From Pseudomonadota bacterium (GTDB taxonomy: Bacteria; Desulfobacterota; Desulfobulbia; Desulfobulbales; Desulfocapsaceae), in the NCBI GenBank assembly GCA_018817385.1, contig JAHIUA010000092.1, positions 1 to 64,000 of the forward strand: a stretch of 64,000 nucleotides of DNA. The letters are read 5' to 3'. Each line of letters begins with the position of its first letter. The first letter of the stretch is position 1. Under the pieces are notes generated by a model that saw nothing but the letters and a program-made list of their open reading frames with translations, ran no database searches and was not told the DNA's origin. Both the position numbers and the translations under genes were made by a program. Below are positions 16,681 to 25,643 of this stretch, piece after piece.

Positions 16681-16717
16681 CCAATGGCTGAGTTGGCCTC
16701 GGCAACTTAGCCATTGG
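16681..16717. repeat. 15-bp hairpin upstream of the glycosylase-like gene
   Basis: CCAATGGCTGAGTTG (16681-16695) and CAACTTAGCCATTGG (16703-16717) form a 15-base inverted repeat with one mismatch and a 7-base loop. It lies in the leader of the two-gene cassette, about 20 bases before the ATG. It may be an attenuator or part of a recombination site; neither is shown by the sequence. Confidence 0.6.
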
Positions 16718-16741
16718 CGCAGCGGAGCTGTGCAAACACCA

Positions 16742-16810
16742 GTCTAACCGGCGCATATTTTGTGAGCAAAGCAAACGAAATAAGTGTCCGCGTTTACGGC
16801 CTTGTTAGCT
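16742..16810 (-). repeat. attC-like cassette recombination site C
   Basis: On the minus strand the site begins with AGCTAAC, overlapping the TAA stop codon of qatD, as is common at the ends of integron cassettes. It ends with GTTAGAC, a perfect GTTRRRY core. CTAAC and GTTAG pair, as does a GGC/GCC inner box, but the arms are short, so this is the weakest of the four sites. Confidence 0.4.
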
Positions 16811-17542
16811 GAAAGAGTTACCTAACAAAAGCTGCTTAAAGTTGTGTTCTATAATTGCTTCTGCTTCTCTGATATCACACTTCCAGATGCACGCCATCTT
16901 CCCAATCACCAGGCTCGCGTCCCACGGATAAAGAAATCTTCCTGAGAGTTTTGTGAATGGTCCATCGGTTTCTGTTAAAACGCGTTCTTTTGGCATCATT
17001 CTAGCTAGGTCATAGCCCTTTTTCGTTTCCAGCATAGATGGGTTAATGGAAAACCAACACCCTATGTCTATAGCTTTTTTCAGCTGGCTCTGCGTTCCCG
17101 TAAACCAATGAAGTATCGGAATACCATCAACACCAAGGAGGACATCCAACACAGCCGCTGCGCTTGCTCGACTGTGTATCGTCATGATTCTCCCACCGGC
17201 ATTATTCACGCTCCTAAGTATGTGTTGGAATACCTTTAGCTGAACTTTCCAGTGATCCTTAAACCCCCTCCCTCCATCGAGCCCTATCTCACCGACATAA
17301 TTTGCACTTGAGAGTAACGTATCGAATAACTCCAGCTCATGTGACCTTTGGTGCACGATTTGTGGATGAAAGCCTAACGCTGTACGAATGCGCGGACAGT
17401 CATCAGCAAGCTTGCAAGTCCCATTCCAAGCCTTAGGTGTAGTCGTCACTGACAACACATATATCCCTCGCTTTTTGCATTCCTCGGCCACTTTGAATGG
17501 CTCTGGGTATAAATCTAGATGGCAATGCACATCTATGCTCAC
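16805..17542 (-). CDS. qatD: QatD, TatD-family metal-dependent hydrolase
   Basis: The 245-residue protein carries the metal ligands of the TatD deoxyribonuclease family: IDVHCHLD at the N-terminus, VGEIGLDGG near residue 85, TIHSRAS, ILHWFTG and LTETDGPFT toward the end. It starts with GTG overlapping the qatC stop (GTGA). In the Qat system QatD is the TatD-like subunit and is required for phage protection. It is the last gene of the four-gene operon; its stop codon runs into an attC-like site. The association with an adjacent KAP ATPase, a small unknown protein and a QueC-like protein leaves little doubt about the system. Confidence 0.92.
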   Translation of the reverse strand: MSIDVHCHLDLYPEPFKVAEECKKRGIYVLSVTTTPKAWNGTCKLADDCPRIRTALGFHPQIVHQRSHELELFDTLLSSANYVGEIGLDGGRGFKDHWKVQLKVFQHILRSVNNAGGRIMTIHSRASAAAVLDVLLGVDGIPILHWFTGTQSQLKKAIDIGCWFSINPSMLETKKGYDLARMMPKERVLTETDGPFTKLSGRFLYPWDASLVIGKMACIWKCDIREAEAIIEHNFKQLLLGNSFS

Positions 17543-18843
17543 AGAACCCTCTCATCATTCAGGAAGGATTCAACCTCATTTAGTCCATCCAGAAAGACTT
17601 TTTGGTAAGCTTCAAAGTCCACAGCTGGAAGCGGCCCGCTGTCTGCAATCCATGGGCCGGGCTTTCGGGTTGCCTTCTGTGTAATCGCGATCCGAAGGGC
17701 AAGAAGATCATCTCTACGATCTGTCTCATCCAGGATATCCGCCACGGCATTAAAGGTGTATTCGATGCCCTCGGTGATTCCGCCGGCATGCAGTGCCGCC
17801 CGACGAATTATGCAGGGGACGCATATCCCGCATTGTTGATTTGATCGCTTCCAGTGGCTACACGAGACCGTATTGTCCACAATATCCGCCAGCAACTTTC
17901 TGTTCTGACAGTCTGCGGACATCTGTCCCTTGGTCTTAAACTGGTAAGGATTGATGATTTGACATGGAATCTCCGCTGCTTCGAAAATCCTTTGGATACT
18001 GTCGATGAAGTGCGGATGGGTGGTTCGCGTGCTCAGTGTCCCAATGCGTCGGGGGGTCAACGGCGCGTTTAAAGAAATAAAGCCGTTCTCAGGCACGAAC
18101 AGATCAACCTCCTCTTGCGGGGATACAGCCTGCACAGCACAGGCACCAACCGCTGCAAATGCAAGAAAATTTAGACTGCGTGTCCGCATCGTGATGTCGG
18201 TCTCGCCGGTGTACAGGTGTGGGTCCGCATTGACCTCAAAACGGGAGTATCGTCCTGCAAGCGCTTGGGCAATCTGTTCCTGATGCGTCTTATCGCCCTT
18301 ATAGGCATGACTCACCAATAGTGGAGCGCGACCTCGCGCCAGCAGATCGATCGCACCAATAGCTGAATCCATTCCACCTGAAAACAAGCATACAGAATCA
18401 AGACCTCTGAGCCGTACCAGTTGGAACCGATCACGCCGACGATAAGGTACCGGAGGAGGGTGCCCGCCTTCCAGGAATTCGAAGTCCCACATGTCACCGC
18501 TTAGAAAGTGTAGTGCTCTCTCTAGGCCCTTTTTCAAAGGTACCCATCGAGCAGGCTCATGGAGTGGCAGCTGTATGGCGAACTGACGGGTCCAACCATC
18601 CTCACTATCGGAACGTCGTACAAAGGTATCCGCGGCGGTTACCGCGAGTGCGATCGTCAGGAAATCCATGACCTGGCTGGGAATACGCACTCCCAGGCGT
18701 CTCACCTTATCGATGACCGGATTCCCGATGATAGATATATCACCTCGGCCTTGGCCGCTTAAGCCATACAGTTGCACCGGCAACAAACCTTCTCTGGCCG
18801 GGGGCAGCAGCTGGTGATTGTGGTGGAATACTAAATGTGTCAC
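17539..18843 (-). CDS. qatC: QatC, QueC-like PP-loop protein
   Basis: The PP-loop motif VCLFSGGMDSAIGAID lies near residue 155 and a cysteine cluster, CSHWKRSNQQCGICVPC, near residues 340-355. Together these mark a QueC-like ATP-pyrophosphatase of the kind that makes 7-cyano-7-deazaguanine precursors. QatC has an additional N-terminal region of about 150 residues. The frame extends to 18858, but the GTG at 18843 overlaps the qatB stop as GTGA and follows GGGAGG at seven bases, so I prefer it. Its product in the Qat system is not known to me; nucleotide or protein modification by a deazaguanine-like chemistry is a reasonable idea. Confidence 0.92.
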   Translation of the reverse strand: MTHLVFHHNHQLLPPAREGLLPVQLYGLSGQGRGDISIIGNPVIDKVRRLGVRIPSQVMDFLTIALAVTAADTFVRRSDSEDGWTRQFAIQLPLHEPARWVPLKKGLERALHFLSGDMWDFEFLEGGHPPPVPYRRRDRFQLVRLRGLDSVCLFSGGMDSAIGAIDLLARGRAPLLVSHAYKGDKTHQEQIAQALAGRYSRFEVNADPHLYTGETDITMRTRSLNFLAFAAVGACAVQAVSPQEEVDLFVPENGFISLNAPLTPRRIGTLSTRTTHPHFIDSIQRIFEAAEIPCQIINPYQFKTKGQMSADCQNRKLLADIVDNTVSCSHWKRSNQQCGICVPCIIRRAALHAGGITEGIEYTFNAVADILDETDRRDDLLALRIAITQKATRKPGPWIADSGPLPAVDFEAYQKVFLDGLNEVESFLNDERVL

Positions 18844-19592
18844 TGGTAGGCCTCCCATTCCTTCCAGGTATCGATGATGGTCTGGCGCTCAATCTGAGCC
18901 ATTTGCTGACGGCTAACGTTCCTCACATTACCTGCGAGTTTAGGAGCCATATGCTTGTCGACAACGACCTTGATGAGTTCCCGCAGCTCAGTTTCTGCTC
19001 GCATCGCCTGCGTAGGGGTATCTGCTTTGTTCCATGCTTTATCAGAGTCCATCACCATTTGCAGGAATATGCTTTCGGCCAAGTAGCCAATCATGGTGTC
19101 GACAATGACATCATCGGTGATGCATTGAGGATCAAAGGTCTCCACGCCATCCAGCGCCTCAACCAAGGCATGATTCATCGCGGCACGGATCTTATCCGAA
19201 TCCCCGTCTTCCGTGGTCAGTGCATGGGTAATAGTCGATATCGCCAGCTCGCAGGGTAGGCCTGCCAAACTGCCAAGATCGAAACTAGACTCACCTGGGG
19301 CAGGTGGCACTCCCGCCAGGGCGCCGAAGAGCCCGGAGCCAGCTTGGGTGACACTCCCCATTCGCCTGGCGGCACTACCTCCACCTCCACTGGATTTGCG
19401 CGCGTAGTGGCCAACAGCACTCTTTAGATCGTTGAGATCGCGCCCGGACACAAACTTTCCCAACGACTGTCGGAAGGCCATAAACCTTGCCGGTTGGGGT
19501 GTAGTTTGAGGTTGCTGTGGCTGATCATCCGCCCATGGCGGTACCAGTGGCGAACCGCCTCCCGGGCCGGTGCTTGATTGTGAAGTCCCCAT
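18840..19592 (-). CDS. qatB: QatB, unknown-function subunit of the Qat system
   Basis: The 250-residue protein opens with a polar, low-complexity N-terminus (GTSQSSTGPGGGSPLVPPW), followed by a helical region with GKFVSGRDLNDLKSAVGHYA and a glycine-serine-rich patch (RKSSGGGGSAARRMG). The C-terminus is all-helical. These are features of QatB proteins, which have no assigned activity. Its start shares one base with the qatA stop and its stop overlaps the qatC start, so the four genes are translationally coupled. Confidence 0.85.
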   Translation of the reverse strand: MGTSQSSTGPGGGSPLVPPWADDQPQQPQTTPQPARFMAFRQSLGKFVSGRDLNDLKSAVGHYARKSSGGGGSAARRMGSVTQAGSGLFGALAGVPPAPGESSFDLGSLAGLPCELAISTITHALTTEDGDSDKIRAAMNHALVEALDGVETFDPQCITDDVIVDTMIGYLAESIFLQMVMDSDKAWNKADTPTQAMRAETELRELIKVVVDKHMAPKLAGNVRNVSRQQMAQIERQTIIDTWKEWEAYQ

Positions 19593-21376
19593 TAAGCGTC
19601 CTTATGCCATTGCTCTTCTTTGAGCGCAGCTGTCATCCACGGAGGGCGTTTGTCGCCCAAATCCAATTCCTGCAGATACCGTACAAGGACCTTGGCCGCA
19701 TCCGCGGAATGCCGAGCCAGCAGGCAGGCGCCTGAAAATCCTTTGGGTTTCCGGGACCAATCGGAAATCTGCCTCAGATGACTGATGACCCCTTCCATCA
19801 CCGGTATCTGTTCCTCCAAGGGGAGGGTATCCAATAGCTTTTCCGCAGTCGGAGAGCTGGTATTCTTCGTGTCCACCAGCACATCCAGGATTTCTCGCCC
19901 TGTAGGGGATAACCCTATCACATAGGCACCGATCGGCATGGTTTCCCGGGACAAGTAAATTGCGGCCCTCAGGTCTACCCCGCTCAGGCAGGGTTGGAGC
20001 TGCGCCCAATCGCTTATGAAAGATTTGGTGGTTGGGTTATCCGTCCATGTCTTAGGGGCATCATCGGGTATATGGCCACCTCTTTCCTCTAGCTGCTTGA
20101 GCAGTGCGGGCGTTCCCTGTTCAGCGTCAACCAAGCGATAGAAATCAGCCGTTGCTTGCACACCAACGCATCGCTCGAAGATCACCAACTTGGTGATGAT
20201 GGCTTCATCCAAGGGCATTGATCGACGCTGGGCAATCTGTGAGCGCATTTTAACGACATTCAACAGTCGTTTCACGATCCGTGGGTTTCCGTGGATGATA
20301 GGGGAGTTGGCCAGTACCGGGGCAATACGGTCGGCCCGGGCAAACGCCCTGGCTAAGTCGCCGTCCTCCGACTCTCCGGTCAGCACCAGCGCATCCTGGC
20401 GGGTAATGGGGTCGTCCTTCCAGGACTGCTGCAAGGCCTTCTCCAACCCTTCTCGGAGCGTTTCGAGCTTTTCCACAGGTAGGTGATGGTCAATGGCGTA
20501 GAGCATAAACAGATAAGAGCGGATCTCCCGAACACCGGCCTTGGGTACACGGATGGGCACTTGAATCAGCTTGTCCAGATAGTCGATCTGGTGTCGGTCC
20601 GAAGCCCCTTTGAAGTAGTCGGCTACCGAAGAGCGGATCATTTCTTCGTCGGCCGCGATAATGAAGGCTGTATTTGTCAGGAACAAGAACAGCCGGATGG
20701 CCTCAAGGGTATGGATTGCGTTGGTTGGCAAGCAGCGATCAAGGTTATCAATGACCACCACCAGTGGCTTACCAAGCTCTTCCAGGATCTCTCCGTATTC
20801 CTTCCGGAACGCATCGATCTGCTGGGGTGGACTGTTCTTTGTCTCAGGCCTTAGCAGTCCGCCAGCCTGTTCCTTCGCTTCTTTGGCGGTTTTACCTAGG
20901 TTCCCGTATTCCTCCTGGTCTTGAATACCGTCAGCGGCATCTCCCAGGGCGCCAACACTTTTGGCTATAAGGCCACCTGTGGGGACCCCGGCAAACAGAG
21001 CGGCGCCCTCGGCCAATAGCCCCATAACTCTGAATCCATCGACCCGGGCCAGAAGTTTTTTGGTTTTCTTAGCCAGACTGGCGTTGCCGTCCGCGGCTTC
21101 TGTCAGCGCGGTAGCGATAACCTCAAGGAGCGCAGCCCGTGCATCGTCATATCCCTGGTACAGCCAGGCGTCGAACTTGATGACGATCCAGTCCTTCTCA
21201 TCCTGCTCCAGCTTCTCCTCAATCAGCTTCAATAGCGAGGATTTGCCGGCTCCCCAGTTACCGAAAACGCCAACTGAGACCGGCAACATGCCGTCCGCTG
21301 TAAGAATGTCGACTGCGAGTTGTGAGACTTCTCCAAAATTAAGATAGTCCTTATCGGATTCGGTATCTGACCACAA
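19592..21376 (-). CDS. qatA: QatA, KAP-family P-loop NTPase
   Basis: The 594-residue protein has a KAP-type Walker A, GVFGNWGAGKSSLLK, at residues ~36-50 and Walker B, LVVVIDNLDRCLP, near residue 210, followed by the KAP-typical LEAIRLFLFLTNTAFIIAAD. KAP NTPases are STAND-like ATPases often found in phage defence. The start is a TTG at 21376 preceded by a GAGGG site; an attC-like site ends about 30 bases upstream, so the operon promoter must lie in or before the neighbouring cassette, as with other cassette genes. It is the first gene of the Qat operon. Confidence 0.92.
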   Translation of the reverse strand: MWSDTESDKDYLNFGEVSQLAVDILTADGMLPVSVGVFGNWGAGKSSLLKLIEEKLEQDEKDWIVIKFDAWLYQGYDDARAALLEVIATALTEAADGNASLAKKTKKLLARVDGFRVMGLLAEGAALFAGVPTGGLIAKSVGALGDAADGIQDQEEYGNLGKTAKEAKEQAGGLLRPETKNSPPQQIDAFRKEYGEILEELGKPLVVVIDNLDRCLPTNAIHTLEAIRLFLFLTNTAFIIAADEEMIRSSVADYFKGASDRHQIDYLDKLIQVPIRVPKAGVREIRSYLFMLYAIDHHLPVEKLETLREGLEKALQQSWKDDPITRQDALVLTGESEDGDLARAFARADRIAPVLANSPIIHGNPRIVKRLLNVVKMRSQIAQRRSMPLDEAIITKLVIFERCVGVQATADFYRLVDAEQGTPALLKQLEERGGHIPDDAPKTWTDNPTTKSFISDWAQLQPCLSGVDLRAAIYLSRETMPIGAYVIGLSPTGREILDVLVDTKNTSSPTAEKLLDTLPLEEQIPVMEGVISHLRQISDWSRKPKGFSGACLLARHSADAAKVLVRYLQELDLGDKRPPWMTAALKEEQWHKDA

Positions 21377-21407
21377 AGCAATTAACCCTCGTAAAAGTCT
21401 CTGAGTA

Positions 21408-21474
21408 CGCTAACATCTGAATAAACAGACCTACACAGCTTTTTGAGCAGGTCTGGTGGAATTTTCTGTTGGGC
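21408..21474 (-). repeat. attC-like cassette recombination site B
   Basis: On the minus strand the site starts with GCCCAAC (21474-21468), a perfect RYYYAAC core, and ends with a GTTAGCG core (21414-21408). Between them CAGACCT (21426-21432) pairs perfectly with AGGTCTG (21449-21455), giving the inner stem of an attC fold with a 16-base loop. It follows the lipoprotein gene by 16 bases and precedes qatA by about 30. Confidence 0.55.
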
Positions 21475-21490
21475 GTCTTATTGTAGTGAC

Positions 21491-21762
21491 TCACTTCCGG
21501 ACACAGCGAAATTCAAGCGATATCGCGGCTGATCTTGCAAAACCCGAGTTTGTCTCCTCAAGTTTGACGGTCTCGACAGCTCTGTCCTCTTTAGCGCAAA
21601 ACTCGTTGGCCTCTCTGTATGCTTCACCCTTTATTCCTATGAGTGGGCCAAACCCGATCTGTGCGCTCTTCTTTGCAATCAAATAAGTATCCTTATCCAT
21701 AGACACAATTCCTGTACTCGCGCACCCGACCAAGCAGCTAAAATAACGACTCCACGCTTCAT
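21491..21762 (-). pseudogene. Small cassette-type lipoprotein, frameshifted in its signal peptide
   Basis: The body reads VGCASTGIVSMDKDTYLIAK and ends in SLEFRCVRK, resembling a family of ~80-residue lipoproteins with a DTY-x-I-x-KK segment, a YREANEFC helix and a terminal FRC. The lipobox Cys follows immediately. The proper start is the ATG at 21762 with an AAGGAG site and gives MKRGVVILAA, but one base is missing between this and VGCAST, so the signal peptide is out of frame. With that base restored, a normal signal peptide and lipobox result. An attC-like site lies on each side. Confidence 0.65.
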
Positions 21763-21775
21763 TTCATCTCCTTAA

Positions 21776-21851
21776 AGCCAACGGTAAGCAATTACAGAAA
21801 ATAATTTATCTCGTGTTCGGTAATGTTATACAGAAAGAGTGCATGTTAGGC
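21776..21851 (-). repeat. attC-like cassette recombination site A
   Basis: On the minus strand it starts with GCCTAAC, a perfect RYYYAAC core (21851-21845), and ends with a GTTGGCT core (21782-21776). A short inner GCA/TGC pairing lies next to the cores. It ends three bases before the AAGGAG ribosome site of the lipoprotein gene, exactly where a preceding cassette's attC should be. Confidence 0.5.
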
Positions 21852-21862
21852 AACTCCAAAGA

Positions 21863-21967
21863 CTACTCAACAGTATCGAACAATTCTAAAATAGAGATTT
21901 GCGCTGCCAATCCGAAGGATATTTTAGAGTTGTCTTGTTGACCTAATTCCTGAAAAGGCAGATTTAC
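21863..21967 (-). pseudogene. Possible 3' remnant of a further cassette gene
   Basis: A 34-codon open stretch ends 11 bases before attC-like site A, with a coding-like composition (LPFQELGQQDNSKISFGLAA and then ILELFDTVE). No start codon or upstream continuation is visible, so it may be the end of a decayed cassette gene. Chance cannot be excluded for such a short frame. Confidence 0.3.
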
Positions 21968-22676
21968 CTACTCACATGAAATTGTTCAGAAATGGAGTAA
22001 CTGCAGACTGTACCTTACCAAGGATAAGGTCTTATGAGCTTTAGGAGCAATGTCAGTTCTTCGAATTGCCAGTCATTTACCAGAGATTCATGGATAAGAT
22101 ATCGATCTTCTCCTTCGTCCAGTACTTGATCTTCCTAAAGATGCTCGGATTTGCAGGATGCCAAATACCTAACACATTTTGATTTGATGTCCGTCCGTGA
22201 TAATTGCAGAGCATCAATATTTTTAATTGCTCCATTTTACCGCACCCAGATGCACGATAGTGCTTTCCTCCATTTTTGATGAACCCCAGTTTAACATTGC
22301 CTGGCTGAAGCTTTTGATTTCCGATATTTGCTCATTATTTAGACTGTAAGTTGTCCCTATCTATGGAGTAAAATTTGGTCAGAATTTCTATTAGAGAATA
22401 CTGCCACCCTCTCTATCCGACCAAAGTGTATAACGAACAACTGCCACCATTTTTGAACAGTAGTTATTGAGTGTAACTACATACCCACCGAACCCTCCGG
22501 CTTTAGCTAGAGAGCAATTCGTACTTCCCTACCCGCACCCTATCCTCCACTATTTACAGACCATCGTATTTTGATCCTATTTTTTCCTTCCAGACAGGTC
22601 ATCCCCACAGAAAAAAGAAGATAGAAAAACAGTGCTCTCTTTTTTCAAAACAACCTTAGCCAAGGCAAGATGACCA
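21968..22676. other. About 700 bases without a recognisable gene
   Basis: This is the right junction of the cargo with the tra operon, ahead of traV. I see no intact gene, insertion-sequence end or repeat. It should contain a promoter for the second half of the tra operon if the first is cut off by the cargo, but no clear -35/-10 pair stands out. Confidence 0.5.
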
Positions 22677-23093
22677 GTGAAAATATTCAACCAGACAGTA
22701 TGCCACAGCCCCCTACTCCTCCTCATGCTTCTCACAAGCTGCGGCCCCGTTCTTAACCCCTATAATGAAGATTTCAAATGTCGGGCCAGAGACGATGCCG
22801 GAGAATGTATCGACACCCCGACGGCCTATAAAAAAGCTCGTTATCCGGAGACAGCATCGAACGAAAAATCAGAACCGACAAATGGTCTGAAACAAGAAAT
22901 TCAGGATAACAGATATAAGGTTCTTGCCGGATTGCTGCAGGAAGATAAAAAGCCACTCTTGCAACCACCAAAAATCCTCCGGGTGCTCCTGCTCCCTTAC
23001 AAAGGTGAAGGTGAGGAGCTGTTCATGAGTCGCTACGTCTATGTGAAAATCGAGGATTCCAAATGGATCCTCACTGATCTTACGGAGCAATAG
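22677..23093 (+). CDS. traV: TraV, outer-membrane core lipoprotein
   Basis: The 138-residue protein has a lipoprotein signal with the lipobox in LLLLMLLTSCGPV and the TraV hallmark NPYNEDFKCRARDDAGECID with its two cysteines, followed by PTAYKKA. TraV is the VirB7-like lipoprotein that anchors TraK and TraB in the outer membrane. A GTG start at 22677 is used. It is separated from traB by the inserted cargo and followed after three bases by traC. Confidence 0.88.
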   Translation: MKIFNQTVCHSPLLLLMLLTSCGPVLNPYNEDFKCRARDDAGECIDTPTAYKKARYPETASNEKSEPTNGLKQEIQDNRYKVLAGLLQEDKKPLLQPPKILRVLLLPYKGEGEELFMSRYVYVKIEDSKWILTDLTEQ

Positions 23094-23096
23094 TCG

Positions 23097-25643
23097 ATGT
23101 TTGCCGGATTCTTACAACGAGCAGTTCTCGGTCCCAGGCAATATTTGAAACAGAGCGATCTGGATAAGATGACCAGGCGCACCCCGTTTTCTTCGTTTCT
23201 GAACTACCTGGCTTATTATCCTGAGCTGGAAGTTTTCCTGAATCAGGACGGGAGCCTTGGTATGTTATGGGAATGCTCACCGGTTATCTATGCAGGTCCC
23301 AAAACAATAACCTCCCTGGAAGGATTGTTTCGGGCCGGTTTACCCAAGGGCAGTGTTATACAACTTATCTTCCACGCCGACTCCCATATTACGCCAATCC
23401 TTCAGCGCTATCAGCAGAACAGGACCCGTAAAAACCCTCTTATCGAGTCAAACACCGAGGCGGTGATCACATTTCTGTCCAAGGGCAAAAAAGGGTTGAA
23501 AGCGTGCAGCAATATCCCGGTGCGTAACTTCCGCCTTTTTGTTGCTGTCAATCTGCCTGGAGAGTGCCCTGAACTTCCAGGCCCGGAAGATCTTCTCAAG
23601 AAAGGTAAAACGGCACCTCTGCTAGATATAAAGCGCCAGATAAAGGAGACCCTAAAAGCCGCCCTTCTCTATCCTCGGCACATGCAAGCTGAGGATCTGC
23701 TGGAGTGGAGTCGCAGACTTTTTAACCACTATCCAGAAAACTATCCAACACAGAATTTCAACGCTTGCAATCCGGACATTCCCTTGAACAGGCAGATCAT
23801 CAACAGCGATACCGTTATCAGAGAAGAACAGGATCATATGCAGATCGGTGACCATTATTTTTGCTGCACCACCCCAAAGATAGTCCCGAAGGAAATTGAT
23901 CCTTTGCAAACAAATTCGCTTTTCGGCGGGATATGGGGTGTGGTCTCGGATGCCGACCAGATCAAAACCGATTTTCTCTATACCTTTAATATCGTCTTTG
24001 AAGCAGGTCTGGAGATGAAACTCCATGCCAAGTGCAACCTGATCCTGAACCAACATGCGGTTGGCTCCCTGTCACCAAGCCTGCGGCGCAAACAGGAAGA
24101 GTATCTGTCCGCTACCGATGATCTGGAACGGGGTGAGAAGTTTGTCAAAGTCATCCCAGTATTCTGGGTATGGCATGATGACCTGGAACAAGCCAGGGAC
24201 TCCTGCACCCGGGTAAGGCGATTATGGGAAAACAACGGCTATGTCATGCAGCAGGATCATTTGATCCTGAAGATTCTCTTTCTCTCCGCCCTGCCCTTTG
24301 GTCTCTATACAACGGGCAGAAATATCGAAAACCTGGAACGGGACTTCATCGCACCTATTACCTCGATTGCGCCGATCCTGCCGGTCCAGGGCGACTTCGC
24401 CGGTTCCGGCGGCGAGCCAAAGCTGATCTTCACCGGCAGAAAAGGGCAGCTCATTTCTCTGGACTTTTTTCATTCCGGCGCCACCAATCAAAATGTCTTC
24501 TGCTGTGCAACATCCGGTTCAGGCAAGTCTTTCTTGGTCAACTTCATTGCCTTTAATTACTATGCCTGCGGCGCGTTGGTGCGGATCATTGATATCGGCG
24601 GCTCGTATAAGAAAATGGCCAATATGTTCGGCGCACGGTTTCTCGATTTCCAGCCGAACACCCATATCTGCCTCAATCCATTCACCTCTATCCGCGAGCC
24701 GGAAGAGGAACTGAAAAGCGTGGCCGCGGTATTTGCCCAGATGGCCTACTCCAACTCCGATAGCGCCAAATGTGACGACACCGAGATGAACCTTATCCGC
24801 AACGGTGTTCGCTGGGCCTGGCAGCAAAAAGGGCAGGACGCTGATGCCGACACGGTCTATGAATTCCTGATGCGATTCCCGGAGGCGCCCGGCGCTGATA
24901 TGGACGAGATGGCTGATAATCCAAAACTGATCGAAACTGCCAGAAAGCTCGCCTTTAATATCCGGGAATTTACCAGCCATGGCTTTCATGGCAGGTTTTT
25001 TACCGGGCCAAGTACTTTTGCTATCCACAACGATGAGTTTGTCGTGCTCGAGCTGGAGAACCTGAAGGTCCAGCCGGATCTGTACAGGGTTGTAACCCTC
25101 TTGATCATCAACGCGGTTACCCAGGACCTCTATCTTTCCGATCGCTCCCGACCACGGCTTATCATCTTTGATGAAGCATGGCAGTTCCTGGATAAGGGAG
25201 CCATGATCGCCCCGGTTATCAATGAAGGTTATCGCCGGGCCAGGAAATACAACGGCAGCTTTATGGTCATCACACAATCCCTGCTCGATCTGGACAACTT
25301 CGGCGAAGTCGGCAGCGTCATCAACAGTAACTCCGCCTTTAAGATCTTGCTGGAATCAACAGATTTTGATCAGGCAAATAAGAAAGGGCTGCTTGATTAT
25401 GACGAGTTCACCATGCGGCTGTTAAAAAGCGTCAAATCCAACCCACCCAACTACTCTGAGATCTTTTTTGATACTCCTTTCGGCGTTGGCGTGGCCCGGC
25501 TGGTGGTCAACGACTATGCCTATTTCATCTACACTTCCAAGGCCAGGGAAATTGCCATGATTGAACATATCGTCCACGACGGAAAAACCTACCATGAAGC
25601 TATACAGGAAATGGTTAGACTGAGGCAACACGGTGAACTGTAA
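23097..25643 (+). CDS. traC: TraC, VirB4-type secretion ATPase
   Basis: The 848-residue protein has the layout of TraC/VirB4 ATPases: an N-terminal domain to about residue 430, then Walker A in CCATSGSGKSFLVNF near 470-480 and Walker B in PRLIIFDEAWQFLDKG near 690, followed by the MVITQSLLDL segment. TraC powers pilus assembly and substrate transfer from the cytoplasmic face of the membrane. The length matches F-type TraC (~875). The end overlaps traW by 11 bases. Confidence 0.95.
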   Translation: MFAGFLQRAVLGPRQYLKQSDLDKMTRRTPFSSFLNYLAYYPELEVFLNQDGSLGMLWECSPVIYAGPKTITSLEGLFRAGLPKGSVIQLIFHADSHITPILQRYQQNRTRKNPLIESNTEAVITFLSKGKKGLKACSNIPVRNFRLFVAVNLPGECPELPGPEDLLKKGKTAPLLDIKRQIKETLKAALLYPRHMQAEDLLEWSRRLFNHYPENYPTQNFNACNPDIPLNRQIINSDTVIREEQDHMQIGDHYFCCTTPKIVPKEIDPLQTNSLFGGIWGVVSDADQIKTDFLYTFNIVFEAGLEMKLHAKCNLILNQHAVGSLSPSLRRKQEEYLSATDDLERGEKFVKVIPVFWVWHDDLEQARDSCTRVRRLWENNGYVMQQDHLILKILFLSALPFGLYTTGRNIENLERDFIAPITSIAPILPVQGDFAGSGGEPKLIFTGRKGQLISLDFFHSGATNQNVFCCATSGSGKSFLVNFIAFNYYACGALVRIIDIGGSYKKMANMFGARFLDFQPNTHICLNPFTSIREPEEELKSVAAVFAQMAYSNSDSAKCDDTEMNLIRNGVRWAWQQKGQDADADTVYEFLMRFPEAPGADMDEMADNPKLIETARKLAFNIREFTSHGFHGRFFTGPSTFAIHNDEFVVLELENLKVQPDLYRVVTLLIINAVTQDLYLSDRSRPRLIIFDEAWQFLDKGAMIAPVINEGYRRARKYNGSFMVITQSLLDLDNFGEVGSVINSNSAFKILLESTDFDQANKKGLLDYDEFTMRLLKSVKSNPPNYSEIFFDTPFGVGVARLVVNDYAYFIYTSKAREIAMIEHIVHDGKTYHEAIQEMVRLRQHGEL

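Larger units (their letters stand above)
15393..21851 (-). mobile_element. Integron-type cassette cluster lacking an integrase
   Basis: Four attC-like sites (15393-15481, 16742-16810, 21408-21474, 21776-21851) share one orientation and each follows a gene or operon on the minus strand. They delimit a frameshifted lipoprotein cassette, the QatABCD operon and a two-gene unit. No integron integrase or attI site was found, so this resembles a CALIN (cluster of attC sites lacking an integrase). The Qat unit, about 4.6 kb, would be unusually large for a cassette. Confidence 0.5.
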
